Shown here: piece by piece, positions 10,101-21,230 of the stretch
How positions within the stretch are numbered: position 1 is the stretch's first letter
Layout of the letters: each line of letters starts with the position of its first letter
Origin: Echria macrotheca
Lineage: Eukaryota; Ascomycota; Sordariomycetes; Sordariales; Schizotheciaceae
Direction of reading: 5' to 3'
DNA: 64,000 bases
Assembly (NCBI GenBank): GCA_030411725.1
Contig: MU839833.1
Span: 744,001 to 808,000 of the forward strand
The notes under the pieces: model-generated
Database searches by the model: none
What the model was told of the DNA's origin: nothing
What the model saw: the letters and a program-made list of their open reading frames with translations, nothing else
Made by a program: the position numbers and the translations under genes

Positions 10101-12867
10101 GAACCGACGCTTGTGATGCTTGACGGCCGAATGCACAAGATACTGCCCCCATAAAGTCTCCCATCCCGCTTCATACCTCCAACGCCACCGATATAGAGCA
10201 TTGCGCCAAAATGCCACCTGGGGAAAACAAGAAAATGAAAAGGAAACGCTGGGCAAGACCGATCCTCCCTGAAAATATAACATGAAGGGGTTTCATAATA
10301 GTGCCAGGGAACGTGAAAGCAAAAATCACCAGCCCCGATATCCCGAACCATACATCATGCCAGGATTGTTGTACCCACCTTGGGATTGGCCACCAAAGAG
10401 GCCCTGTCCAAACCCGGCATTGCCCTGGTGTTGGACATGCTGCTGCTGCTGAGACTGCATTCTTGCCTGCAGGATACTCGGGTCCGCAAGATCAACTAAG
10501 CCACTCCCCCCAGAGGAGGAAGTGTTAGCGTGCCTGTGCTTCTTCCCCTTCTTCTTCTGCTTCGAACCAAAGTCTTGGAAGGCTCCGGGCTGAGAACCGT
10601 AGAGCGATGCCAGAACGTTCGCCGCAGGAGCGGGAGTGGAGGAATTCGAGGGCGGATACTGATTTGGGAGGGAAGGAAACAAGTACTCACGCTTTCCCGC
10701 ATCATGAGCCTGATTGCCAGCCCCTCGGCTGCGGAGGAGCTGGAGAAGATCAGGCGAGTCCTTGGAGCCGGTACCAAACGCGGAACCAAACCCGTACTGT
10801 CCAAACATGCTGGGAGGGGTGCCGGTGGATTTGAGCCCAGGCGGCGGCCCTGGCATCGAGGATGCGTAATATTGGTTGCCGGGCTGGCTGTGGAACGTTG
10901 AAGGCATCATGGATGTCTGCTGAGCCATGATTCTGGGATTAGCTGCCAGTTTCACCGAGGTGGACGAGGTAGGCTCCCGGCTCTCGTTGGCAAAGTTGAA
11001 GCGAGAGCCCTGTCTGTTATGTCCTTGGCCCTGGAACATGCCGCTCTGCGAGGAGATCCCCGGGGGAAACTGATCGGGTACGTTCATGTTGTGCCGCAAA
11101 AGATTCGGTTGCTGAGGCGTCATGGTGCGGCTTCCTACAGAGCCCAGACTCGCACCACCTTGACCAAACCCTGATCCTAGAGCGGGGCCAAAGATGCCAT
11201 CAGCAGTAGACCGTTGGATCGGTGGCTGAGTGTTGCGGCGCAGATCGAATCCATTCCCGTCTCGACCGCCTCCCAGATCCTCGGGTTCGCCACCCAAAGC
11301 GAGACTGCCGCTGCTCTCAGGTTCGCCCTCGGAAGGCTCTCTGGCTTCAACTACCTGGTCTTGGTCTTCAGTAATTCCGCCGTCCTCTTCCTCACGCATA
11401 GCTCTGCGCTTCTCCCACCCACGGGAATCAAACAGGGGAAAACCAATATCAGCTGGCTGCGCATCGCCAGGCTTGATGGGCCATGCAAGTTTGCAGGTGC
11501 TCAACGATTTTAGCAAAGACCCAAAGATTGGGTCCCCAGAGGTGGCCTTCAACTGCTCCAGTGCAGACTTTGATTTCTTCGGGGCTGCGCTGTTGGAGTG
11601 GGAGGGGCCGGCAACGGACTCGACGGGGGACCTCTCCTCGACAGATTCTTGGGCAGATTCGGCGGTGACTGGTAGAGAGTGGGATATGGCGGGACTCGGA
11701 GCAGCACCGCTCGTTGCATGGCTACCGCGGCGGCTTCGGACTTGAGGATTACGGGCCCAGTTCGCTGACGAGGGTAGTGCCGAACCGTCACCGTTCTCAG
11801 AGTCCTCTTTGCTTGAACTGCGGACCATGGGCTGTGCAGCTTGGGCAGCAGGGGACGGATGAGACTGCGATTTCGGCGCCGGTCTAGATGCCCCGGAACT
11901 CTGCAGCGACCGTTTTGTGCTGATCGTTTGCGTATCGAATGTCTGCGTACTTATCGAGTTCATCGAAGAGAGATCCTGCCTCGTGTAACTGTCCTCCTCA
12001 TCGCCAAGCTCGTGCAGGAACATACACTGCCTGTTAGCACACTGCTCGTGCCGCAGCCAAGCTGAGCAGTACTTGGTTGTACCGAGTTGGGCCTTGAGAA
12101 TTCGGTCGCCGTTAACGGAGCCGTTAACCGCCTGGATACACTTGGCCGCATCCTCCTTGCGCTCAAATGTGACGTATATACCCAGTGACTGGTTTTGCCC
12201 ATCGGAGCTCTTTCGATGGCTGATGGATATCTTCTGAATATTCCCGTACTGCCCAAAATACTTGGGCTCGCGAAGGGTTTTCAGCAGCTCGTCCTCGCGA
12301 ACGGTCGGTGTCAAGCCTGTCACGTAAACCAGGTTCTTCTGTACGACCCGCACGCCAACGAGATGCTTTCGGCTCTCCTTTTCCGTTTCTCTTTTTTGCA
12401 CTTCTTTTTGCCGTTGCTCTGCCGCACGCTTCTTTTGGATATTCGCGCGAAATTCGGCCTCTCTAGAAAAGTTGGTTAGCAGACGCGCAACAGGCCGTGG
12501 TAACCAGACTTACTGCTCAGGTGTCACAACTTTCCACTGTATCGTCTTCTCATCGTACGGCCGGCGGCATGCGGGGCACAGATTGTTCATGTTCGTCTTG
12601 ATATTGTTGAAGCAGAACTGGCATATCTACGGGCTTGGTTAGCACCCAACGCCGGGAGGGGAGATACGACAGCGACGAACCTGGTATCCGCATGGGCATG
12701 GTCGGAAGTTTCGGTCGGAGAGATCGAACGCTTCGATGCAGAGAGGACTGCGAAAGACCAGGTTAGCTTAGCCTCAAACGGCGGAATATTGCACGAAGGC
12801 GCGTCGAGCGAGCATTAGCTTACCAAGTCTCCTCCTCATCGTCGATGAAGGAATCTTGCGGCGCCAT
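7108..12867 (-). CDS. NOT4: CCR4-NOT complex subunit 4 (E3 ubiquitin ligase Not4)
   Basis: Exons on the minus strand: 12867-12824, 12747-12681, 12626-12514, 12462-10379, and probably 9641-7108, giving 1613 residues. The N-terminal C4C4 RING is complete (ETCPLC, FRPCPCGYQICQFC, LCPACRRPYDE, residues about 15-57). It is followed by a coiled basic linker, an RRM (starting KNLVYVTGL, about 118-200) and a CCCH zinc finger (CSAWLRHEQC, CMFLHE), the exact Not4 order. The rest is long and disordered, with Gln-rich, FPALG and Lys-rich tracts and a terminal coiled segment. Not4 is the ubiquitin-ligase arm of CCR4-NOT and acts in mRNA decay and co-translational quality control. The first four exons are very secure. 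Joining the last exon (2.5 kb) rests on a phase-1 AAG|GTGGGT donor and a GCTAAC...GCAG acceptor. That last exon has no ATG start of its own. Without the splice, Not4 would end at 10326 and 9641-7108 would belong to a second gene. Confidence 0.8.
9642..10378 (-). other. Putative 737-bp intron of NOT4 containing an alternative stop
   Basis: Donor AAG|GTGGGT at 10378 and acceptor GCAG at 9642, with a GCTAAC branch site about 12 nt upstream of the acceptor. Reading through the donor adds a Gly/Tyr/Asn-rich tail and a stop at 10326, so intron retention or early polyadenylation would give a Not4 of about 770 residues. Internal pyrimidine-AG acceptors (near 10210) and a GTACGT donor (near 9920) leave room for an unrecognised internal exon or for the 5' exon of a separate downstream gene. 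Confidence 0.5.
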
Positions 12868-13651
12868 CTTGCAAGACGTGATGATTGAAGACGCAAGTGG
12901 GGGAAAGTCGCCCGCGAGGTGTCGGGATGCGAGGGTTGGCCTTGGGCGGCGATGAGCGTGACGCGGTTGGCCGACGGGGGCGATTAAGAGAACGCGAATG
13001 AAAAATGGGTATCGTCTAATTAGAAAAACGAAAAGCTTTCATTAACAAAAGGTCGTAATAGTTACAGCAGCCAAGCTTCGAAATCTCAGGCCTGGTTGCG
13101 AGATCGAAGATGGAGGGTGATGGTTGGAAGGGAAGGACGAGGTGCAGCAAAACGACGAAGAGCCTTCGAGCAAAGATCCGGGAGACAGCGCTAGTCCGCT
13201 TCTAGCTAGCGCACTGTGGCACGTGTCCGGTGGCTGTTGGAGAGAAAAGACGCGAAGTCTATGGAGACTTTTGTCGTCAACCTTCATTCTGCTGGAGTGC
13301 AATCTTTCTCAAAATTATCGATATCACTAATAATAAGAGGCTGCTTGCAAATTTGAAGTCCTTCTACTTGTTTCCGGAGCGATGCTATCAACTAGAAATA
13401 GAATAAAGTTCTCCATAAACGGCCGCCATTCGAGCCCGGGTGAAGCTGTCTCGAACCAATCAGCGCGCCGACCACGCCATGACCTCATGCAGTCCAACAC
13501 TTTTCAGGTCACGTCGGGACTCACGTGACTGCCAGATGGCTCGAGCTTCCGAGCTTCGTCGACGTCCGTGAAATGCAATTGAGCGTCAATTCCGAGCGAA
13601 GACAACCGGTTGTTCTTCGACCCATTGGCCCGCAACCTGCCATTGCCCACC
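12868..13651. promoter_or_regulatory. Divergent promoter region between NOT4 and the complex I gene
   Basis: This 784-bp gap separates the start codons of two genes transcribed away from each other, so it must hold both promoters. No TATA box is obvious; the plus-strand open frames here have no recognisable content. Confidence 0.5.
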
Positions 13652-14574
13652 ATGGCGAGCAAGCTCTGCAGAAGCAGGGCTCTGGCGTCGGCCCTGCGAC
13701 CGGCCAAACCGTCAATTGTAGCGCGAAATGAAGTCGCTGTGCGGTGCTTCGCAGCTACGGCCCGCGCCGCTGTCGCAATGCCCAAGGATGCCCCCAACCC
13801 TCGCGTTGCTCCCCGCGACCACATCGGCACCCTCGAAGCGCCCCTCGTCAACCCAGCCGACAAGTACCAGTCCAAGGCCGACAACCTGCACAAGTACGGG
13901 TCGTGGCTCATGGGCTGTCTGCCCAAGTACATCCAGCAGTTCTCGGTGTGGAAGGACGAGTTGACCATCTACATCTGTCCTTCGGGCGTCATTCCCGTCT
14001 TCTCCTTCCTCAAGTGTATGTTTGTGTACTTTTGGGGCTTCCGAGCAGGGATGCTAACTCCAAGCCAGACAATACCTCGGCCGAGTTTACTCAGATCAGC
14101 GATATCACGGGCGTCGACTTCCCAACCCGCGACCAGCGGTTCGAGATCGTCTACAACCTCCTTAGCGTGCGCCACAACGCCCGCATCCGAGTCAAGACGT
14201 ACGCCGACGAGGCTTCTGCGGTCCCGAGTCTCGTTGGTCTCTTCGACGGCGCCAATTGGTACGAGCGCGAGGTCTACGACATGTTCGGCGTCTTCTTCAC
14301 CGGCCACCCCGACCTTCGTCGGATTATGACGGACTACGGATTCGAGGGGCACCCTCTCCGCAAGGATTTTCCGCTCACGGGCTACACCGAGATCCGGTAC
14401 GACGAAGAGAAGAAGCGGATCGTCACGGAGCCTCTGGAGCTTACCCAGGCCTTCCGCAACTTTGAGGGCGGATCCAGCGCTTGGGAGCAGATTGGGCCGG
14501 GTCTCGATCGCAAGCCCGACACGTTCAAGCTGCCAACGCCAAAACCGGAGGAGCCCAAGGAGGAGAAGAAATAG
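13652..14574 (+). CDS. nuo-31: NADH:ubiquinone oxidoreductase 30 kDa subunit (NDUFS3), mitochondrial
   Basis: Exons 13652-14015 and 14069-14574 (intron GTATGT, GCTAAC, CCAG); 289 residues. The first 40 or so residues are rich in Arg, Ala and Ser without acidic residues, a typical mitochondrial presequence. The mature part carries the respiratory-chain 30 kDa signature, with EREVYDMFGVFF followed by GHPDLRRIMTDYGF and GHPLRKDFPL. The subunit sits in the peripheral arm of complex I near the quinone-reducing N module junction and is part of the conserved core (NuoC homologue). Length and C-terminal Glu/Lys/Pro-rich tail fit fungal orthologues. The ATG at 13652 lies in a CACC context and gives the targeting sequence. 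Confidence 0.97.
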
Positions 14575-14708
14575 AGATAAAGCTTGTAAATATCCATGTA
14601 ACAAGGAGAGTTGTAGACGGTTACCGCGTCATTCTTGCCGTGAAACTCGGTTGTTAAGTGCGGATAGGGGCCAACGCTCTTCGGCAGTTTGTAATCAGCT
14701 CCTCGTAG

Positions 14709-15011
14709 ATGTCTCCCGATGTTGATTTAGCTCCTGATGATGACTTCGCAACCATTACAGCCAAGATTCGAGACATATCGAGGGAAAAGCGAAGACAGAA
14801 GCAGCGAGTCTTGAGATGGGTTGACAGTTTGGCGACATGGAGACCAGGTCCTCGTTGTGTCAGACCGCGTACTCCTCACGTGTTGCCCAGATGGAACAGC
14901 CGCCGCGTCCAGATATCGGAGGCGAGATATGATCCGGGTGACGAGGAAGACTGTCTGATACTGCCACTATTCCGTTATGGTCTTCCTGTTGTGAATCGCC
15001 GTGCAATCTAG
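14709..15011 (+). CDS. Small hypothetical ORF, 100 residues
   Basis: An uninterrupted ATG-to-stop frame 134 bp downstream of the complex I gene. The first 40 residues look protein-like: an acidic start followed by a predicted amphipathic basic helix with a DISREKRRQKQR-type pattern. The rest is basic and unremarkable. I recognise no family. It may equally be part of the 3' untranslated region of the upstream gene. Confidence 0.25.
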   Translation: MSPDVDLAPDDDFATITAKIRDISREKRRQKQRVLRWVDSLATWRPGPRCVRPRTPHVLPRWNSRRVQISEARYDPGDEEDCLILPLFRYGLPVVNRRAI

Positions 15012-16421
15012 CGCGTCGGAAACGGACTAGATCTCAGTAATATATCTAAGGGTCCCGCCAATGCTGTAAAGATACTGCGAGCTTGTAGGTACCGAGTTGT
15101 AAATGGCCTTGAGGAGGTAAGATCAAAAGGAAGCATAGACCTACTCTACTTCCGGGTTTGGGGCACTCGCTACCCGACATCGTCCAGTGTGCGGGAGACT
15201 CGCGGACTGAGGAGGTCACTGGGTACGACAGAGTCGTACGGGGTAGGATAGCCTATGTGGGAATTATTTTGATGGGATAGATACCGCCAACAAACGGACG
15301 ATCGAGAACCAAATCCTTTCATTATTTTCCGTCCTCTATTCGCTGTTCCTTACTCGAGCTTGATACCCCATACAATAGGTACTCTAGAGCACCCTAAAGT
15401 TCTAAGGTAGGTAGGCAGTGACATACCTACAAGACTAGAGATTCAGCAGTTCTACCGGCATAGTCGTTCAAGCAACCAAAGAAATCACCCTCACCGCTCG
15501 CCATATTTTCCTCCGAATCCATCGTTGCAGCGATAGGAATGGGGTCGTCGGTGGTTGAGCGAAGCATATAATTTTCTATTCTTCCTAAGGTATTCTGTCT
15601 ACATCAGGTACCGAGCTACCTAGCTACCAAGTATCTATACCTCCAGCCCCGAGTTTACCAACACACACCACGGATCATAGTCTCTCTAACATCACGCTGC
15701 ATCGGGAGCCAAATCAGTGGAACGAAAAAAACTATCTTCAGTCCTCGGGAATGCAATCGGCAAGGTAACGTATCTACTTCTACCAACCTGCTAGTCCAGA
15801 TAAATATCAGCGGGTTGGTATCATATCACGCCAGACCTACATTCTACCTATTCGGCCGGCAGTGCAGACAAGCATCAGGCCAACAACTCGGCTCGGGACC
15901 CGTCTCACGTCCACAGCCGGGGGAGAAAGGGGGGAGGGGGGGGGGAAGGGGGGAAGAGGGGGAGAAGGAACCGCCTAAAACCGCCGGCCCTCTCTACCTC
16001 ATGCAAACTTTCATCCCCTAACTCCCTAACTCCCGTTACCCCCGCACTGCGAAAAACAACCAAACACATTTATTCCCTCTGACCAGATCCAGATTTTGAT
16101 AATTTTACTTTCTTATTCTCACAATTCCGCTCTAACAAAATCTGCCGGCGGTGACAAGTGTGTGTGCTAAGCTGCTAAGCAAAGACAGAGAACCCTAGGA
16201 AAAATGGTCCAAAAACATTAATCCTGCCTGCCTCAATCACAAAAATGCCTCCCATGTCCATTTCGTCCGTACCATGCATGTGTGGGTTGTCCCTCGTAGA
16301 ACCCCCTCCCATCCCCTATCCGTCCCAAATATGTCCAGGTGTAAAGCGGGTATTATATACACAGGCTTAAAAAAAGAAACTTCTCGTCGTCACATCATCT
16401 TTTGCGTCTCTCATCTCATAT
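15012..16421. other. Intergenic region with a G-rich tract
   Basis: No gene recognised over 1.4 kb. Repeated TACCTAC/GGTAGGTA-type motifs occur around 15380-15440 and 15600-15640, and CCCTAACTCC repeats near 16018-16035. A plus-strand purine tract at 15919-15968 is almost pure G. Confidence 0.5.
15919..15968 (+). repeat. G-rich low-complexity tract, potential G-quadruplex
   Basis: Five or more runs of three to ten G are separated by A or AA only, over about 50 bases. This satisfies the usual G-quadruplex pattern. It lies in the 3' flank of the dioxygenase gene, on the strand opposite to its coding strand. Confidence 0.6.
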
Positions 16422-17424
16422 TTACAACTTGCCCTTGTAGCCCTTGGGCGCAAGGTTGACGTTGTACTCGAGCTCGAGCGTGGCCGTGGCGTCACCCTTG
16501 AGGGGCTTGAAGTTGACAACCAGGTCGGGCTTGACGGCAAACACAGTATCGGTCGTGAGCCAGGGGTCGGTGTCGGGGTAGAGCTGGGTAGTGCAGCCCT
16601 GGAACTCGGGGTGCGTGACCATGATGTGGATGTGGGCCGGCCGCATGGGGTGGCGGTCCATCATGGTGAGCAGCTCCCATGACGGGCCGTCGCGGGGAAG
16701 GCTGTAGGCCGTGGGGTGGAGGCAGTAGAACCAGTACCGGCCGTTCTCGTCGGCGCGGAACTTGCCGCGGAGGTTGTTGGGCGTCTGGTTCTCGGGGTCC
16801 TGGAAGTCGTACTTGCCGTTGGCCGACGCCTGCCAGATGTCGAAGACGGCGTTGGGGATGGGCTTGCCCGTGGTAATGTCGCGGATCACACCGTGCATCT
16901 TGGTGACCTGGCCGTTGGGCGGCACGCCGTCCTGGATGATGGACCCGCCGAGCTCACGGAAGGGAGCGTTGGGCGACCAGAAGGGACCCAGGATGGACGA
17001 AGAGGTGGGATCGATATCGCCCTCGGCGATGATCTTGTGGGCGATCTCATCAACGAGCCTAGGACCGTGTTAGTGAAGCTGGTCATCAGAGATAAGTAGA
17101 GATGGAAACATACGACTCGAGACCGAGGATATCGCAGATGCGGTGCGTCTCGTTACGGGTCTGGTTGCTCTCGACGTAGATGCGGCCGAGGGCGTTGACG
17201 AACTTGACACCGGCCATCCACTCATCGATGGTGAGCTCGACCTCGCGGGTGAAGTCGTGGATGTGGCGGATCAGGGCACCGAGCACCTCGCGGTTGCGGG
17301 GCGTGGTCTTGGGGCCCATGTTGTCGACGACGGCCTTGGTGAAGTTGGGGTCGAACCGGTGGGCCGGCTTGTCGGCGGCGTTGCCGTTGACGCCATTGGT
17401 GCCATTGGTTCCGTTGGTGGCCAT
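16422..17424 (-). CDS. Intradiol ring-cleavage dioxygenase (catechol/hydroxyquinol 1,2-dioxygenase type)
   Basis: Exons 17424-17114 and 17058-16422 (intron GTATGT...CTAG, 55 bp); 315 residues. It cleaves an aromatic diol ring between the two hydroxyls with non-haem Fe(III), giving a cis,cis-muconate-type product. After a short Asn/Gly-rich start, the N-terminal dioxygenase domain (LTIDEWMAGVKF) is followed by the catalytic domain. This shows the expected iron ligands: a Tyr in GKYDF, a Tyr in PTAYSLP and two His in RPAHIHIMV. Presence of the N-terminal domain places it with catechol or hydroxyquinol dioxygenases rather than protocatechuate 3,4-dioxygenase. No signal peptide, so it is cytosolic. 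It is transcribed divergently from a muconate-cyclase-like gene 1.06 kb away. Catechol versus hydroxyquinol as substrate cannot be decided here. Confidence 0.93.
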
Positions 17425-18483
17425 TGTGAAGGACGAGAAGACGGTCGGTGCTGGAGAGCGGCGGAGAGGCAATTGGACCTGGTGTTGTGAGCTGGAGAGA
17501 CAAAGAATCGGGCTCTGCAGATCGAGAAGGCCGGCCAGGTTAAATAGGGAATTTCGAATTGACGTGAAGTGATAGGACGACCACACCGGGTGGTGTCATT
17601 TTCCCCGCCGCCCTCCATCGGGCGGGCGTCGCGGCACCTTGGCCGTCCCCAGGTCTGCCACGGCGGGAGTGGGGATGGAGGAGGAGGCGATGCGGGAGAA
17701 ATTTAGCCCTGCGGACGCCATTCCAGGGACCGGCAGCAGAACCCAGCGGCTCTGAGACCAGTAGTTACCCGTCCCGAAGCCGACGACCCAGAGCCTTTTC
17801 GCAACCTGCATGATGCGGGCCCATCCCACACAGCAGCAGCAGCCATGTGCCTGGACGGCGAACCTGTGGTTGCCGATCCAGCGTCGGGGACCGATGGACT
17901 CGTCCCCGTCGGCCTCAGTCTACGCCTCCGCTCGCCAAACGGGCCAAGAACGCTGGGGAGCTGGCGAGCTGGGAAGTTCCTGCTAGCCTGCGGCCCCGTC
18001 GAGGCCGAGATGGGGGCCGTCGAGCGTTTGGGGCGGCGGCGGCCGGTGGGCGAGATGGAGCGTTACAGTTTTCCCGGGGCGGGACGCACTGTAGTGGGAA
18101 CAAGGTTTTCTCCCCAGGTGTCCCCGTGAGCACGCGCTCCAGACCTGAGAAATCCCGCCCCTGGTGCACATAGGCTCGTCCATCTACCGCTCCCGCTTCC
18201 GACCCCACACTACAATACCGAAAAGTTTCCCCCAAGCTGGGGGATCGGAGGCGCCATCGGAGGGCCACCCAGCCGCGACAGCGATGTGCTTGTTGAGCCG
18301 GCGCGAGGACGCGGACGCGGCACGAGCAAAAGGCGAGCTGCCCGTCCTCCGACGCAATTGATCTCCCAGAGCCGACTAAAGAGCCATCGTATGATTCCTG
18401 TGCCGGGCCTGCCTCGATTGCTGTTGCGTTCTGTCCGAACTGTCCCCCGATCTGCCGGCCCAGCCCGCCGACGTCATTCCAAC
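17425..18483. promoter_or_regulatory. Shared divergent promoter of the aromatic-catabolism gene pair
   Basis: The 1,059 bp between the start codons of the dioxygenase and the cyclase must drive both. A TATA-like TATTTAA on the minus strand lies at about 17538-17546, roughly 115 bp upstream of the dioxygenase start. The rest is GC-rich with many CGG triplets, which zinc-cluster regulators could use, but no specific site can be assigned. A frame upstream of the cyclase ATG would add an Arg-rich leader starting at about 18391. Confidence 0.45.
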
Positions 18484-19696
18484 ATGCCCCTCCATCATTT
18501 GATGATTGGCACCTGGACCCCGCCCGGGGCCATTTTCACGGTGCAGTTCGACGACGAGAAGCTCACGTTGGAGCTGGTCAAACGCACCCCGATCCCCCAT
18601 GACGAGCCCATATCATGGATGGCGTTTGACGTACGACCCAATTGACGTGCCATTGTCTGGTTTGGAAGCTCATGATGGCCACAGCACGCCAAGAAGAACC
18701 TGTACGGGTCGGCCATGAAGAAATGGTCGAGCTTCGCCGTCAAGAGCCCGACTGAGATCGTCCACGAGGCTTCTCACCCCATGGGCGGCGACCGTATGCT
18801 ACCGTGTTTGTGCTCGTGTTTGACAACTGTCCGGCTGACCAGACGATGCAGCGCAGGCAAACAGCGCCGAGACGAACACGCGAGCCATCTTCCTGCTGCC
18901 GGCTAAGCAGCCGCCATATGCTGTGTACTGCAACCCCTTTTACAAGCACGCCGGCTATGGCAACGTCTTCTCGGTCTCGGAGACGGGCGCTCTGGACAAG
19001 AACATCCAGAACTACCCCTACCAGCCCAACACGGGCGTCCACGGCATGGTCTTCGACCCGACCGAGACGTATCTCTATTCGGCCGACCTGACGGCCAACA
19101 AGCTGTGGACGCACCGCAAGCTGGCCTCGGGTGAGGTCGAGCTCGTCGGCAGCGTCGATGCTCCAGATGCGGGCGACCACCCGCGCTGGGTCGCCATGCA
19201 CCCGTCAGGCAACTACCTGTACGCCCTCATGGAGGCGGGCAACCGCATCTGCGAGTACGTCATCGACCCGGCGACGCATCTGCCCGTATACACGCACCAC
19301 AGCTTCCCCCTCATCCCCCCGGGCATTCCCGACCGCGATCCGGAGACGGGCAAGGGCCTGTACCGCGCCGACGTCTGCGCACTGACCATGAGCGGAAAGT
19401 ACATGTTTGCCTCGTCGCGCGCCAACAAGTTTGAGCTCACGGGATATGTCGCTGCCTTTAAGCTGCGCGACTGCGGCAGCATCGAGAAGCAGCTCTGCTT
19501 GAACCCAACGCCGACGAGCGGCGGTCACAGCAACGCCGTTGCGCCGTGCGACTGGAGCGACGAGTGGCTCGCCATCACGGACGACCAGGAGGGCTGGGTC
19601 GAGATGTACCGCTGGAAGGACGAGTTTCTGCACCGCGTCGCACGAGTGCGCATCCCGGAACCTGGGTTCGGTATGAACGCCATCTGGTACGACTGA
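18484..19696 (+). CDS. 3-carboxy-cis,cis-muconate lactonizing enzyme family (seven-bladed propeller cyclase)
   Basis: Exons 18484-18630, 18685-18793 and 18852-19696; 366 residues. Fungal members cyclise muconate or 3-carboxymuconate to the corresponding muconolactone in the beta-ketoadipate pathway and are beta-propellers unrelated to bacterial cycloisomerases. Diagnostic stretches are HHLMIGTWTPPG at the start, then KKWSSFAVKSPTEIVHEASH, QPPYAVYCNPFY, HPRWVAMHPSGNYLYAL and a final GFGMNAIWYD, all typical of the fungal family. The ATG at 18484 is preferred because it gives the usual N terminus. An upstream in-frame ATG (about 18391) would add about 31 residues resembling a mitochondrial presequence. 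Its partner across the shared promoter would produce its substrate, so it may act on cis,cis-muconate here. Confidence 0.93.
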
Positions 19697-21230
19697 AGCG
19701 TTTCAGCCCGGTTCAAGAAGGGCTCTGTGCTACGTTAGAGTCTGGATGTAAATTGTATATTTATTTAGATTCGCATATACAGACCCCCTGGAGCGGGTGG
19801 CTGCCTCTGACCGACTAGAGGGAAACACTTTGTCCATGAATCCCACGTGCCCAGCGTCATGTTATCAACGCAATCCCGGGTGTGGTTGCTTCGTTAAACA
19901 AGCCTTCTGTAGACTTTGACTTGGTTTGTGCTTGCCAGGCCCGGACGTGGCGCCGGCCCCATCCTGGAAGGGCTCTTTGGAACTCAGTTCCCATAGTGTG
20001 TTGTGATGGCCCGGTTGGAGTATGATCTTTCTCCCTATCTGGCGTGTCCATATTCCTGTTCCCCGTCTCATGCCATGTATGGGAACGGGAGGATGAGTCT
20101 GTTAAAGCTACCGGCCCCTTATCAGTACCGCCAAGGTCGGATTGAAACGGAAACTCCCAGTGATATATCAGTATGGCTTTGTCGGGGGTTAACAGCTTTA
20201 CCAGGGGATGGAAATGGGGTGGACGGAGAAGTCGACGGGGAGGTAGTAGGATGGATGGAGTAGGAATATCGGGTGGTGTTCTCAGCATGTCTTGGGGCGA
20301 CTAATTGTTACTCTGATGCATTTTATACCATTTTGATGTTATATTTTTAATCTGGGACTTTTACGAAAGCCATGGTGCGGATGGGTCGTGTCAAGTTGGG
20401 CATCCTCTTGTTGGAGGAGTGTGCCGATGGTGGTCGAGGCGTCGTGGTGGATTGAACTCATGCTTCTTATTCTTGAGATGAATTTGACAATTTCCGTCGG
20501 AACGCGTTGCCCGAGATGTCTTTTCATAGCTGGAGAACAGATGATACCATGTGTGTGTGCCGAGTGGCATCACTCGTCAGATGGCTGATATTGAACCGCC
20601 GGAGTTTTCCCTCTGAACCCAGCGGCCGAGTAATTAGTTGTCTAGGTACTTTCCGAAAATGCCTCCAATATTGTAAATCTTGTATATTTTGAAGTCCTGG
20701 CTCCCAAGTATAGCCATGTTTGCGTAGAAAAGCTGATACTTTGGTCACATTGGTATCCAGCTCGCCTTGCAGCATGAGATTTGAGGTCGAGGGTAAACCG
20801 AAAACATCATCTCAAGATAGCAAATTTGTTTAGATGGGCTTTCTATTATTCGACCGAGCAAGTGACTCTTGAAGAATCCTATTATGGCACTTACGCGGTG
20901 GACAATCTGCCGGGTGCCAACTCACTGTATGGAGATCAGGGGTTTGTTTACAGCCTGCGTTCAGTCACGTAACCAATTCACAACCACCATCAAATGAAGA
21001 ATCTTGGAAACACGGACCAGCGACTTAGGTATCTAGAATTGATTAAGTTTCTCCGTGAACGATGACGTTCATGTGTCCACCAAGCAGAGCCCGGAAAGGC
21101 GCTCCATAGTATATCTCTGTCAACCAGCTAACAAGCAATTCGGGAATGCTGTAAGTCTCGGGAATGACCGGGGCAAAACCCCACAGAGTATGACCTGTCA
21201 CCGGGTACCGCCAATTCTCCCTTCAAAGAC
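19697..21230. other. Intergenic region between convergent genes, no gene seen
   Basis: This lies between the 3' ends of the cyclase and the CIA30-domain gene. It is AT-richer than the coding sequence, especially at 20280-20350 and 20640-21060. Only short frames without recognisable content are present. Confidence 0.5.
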
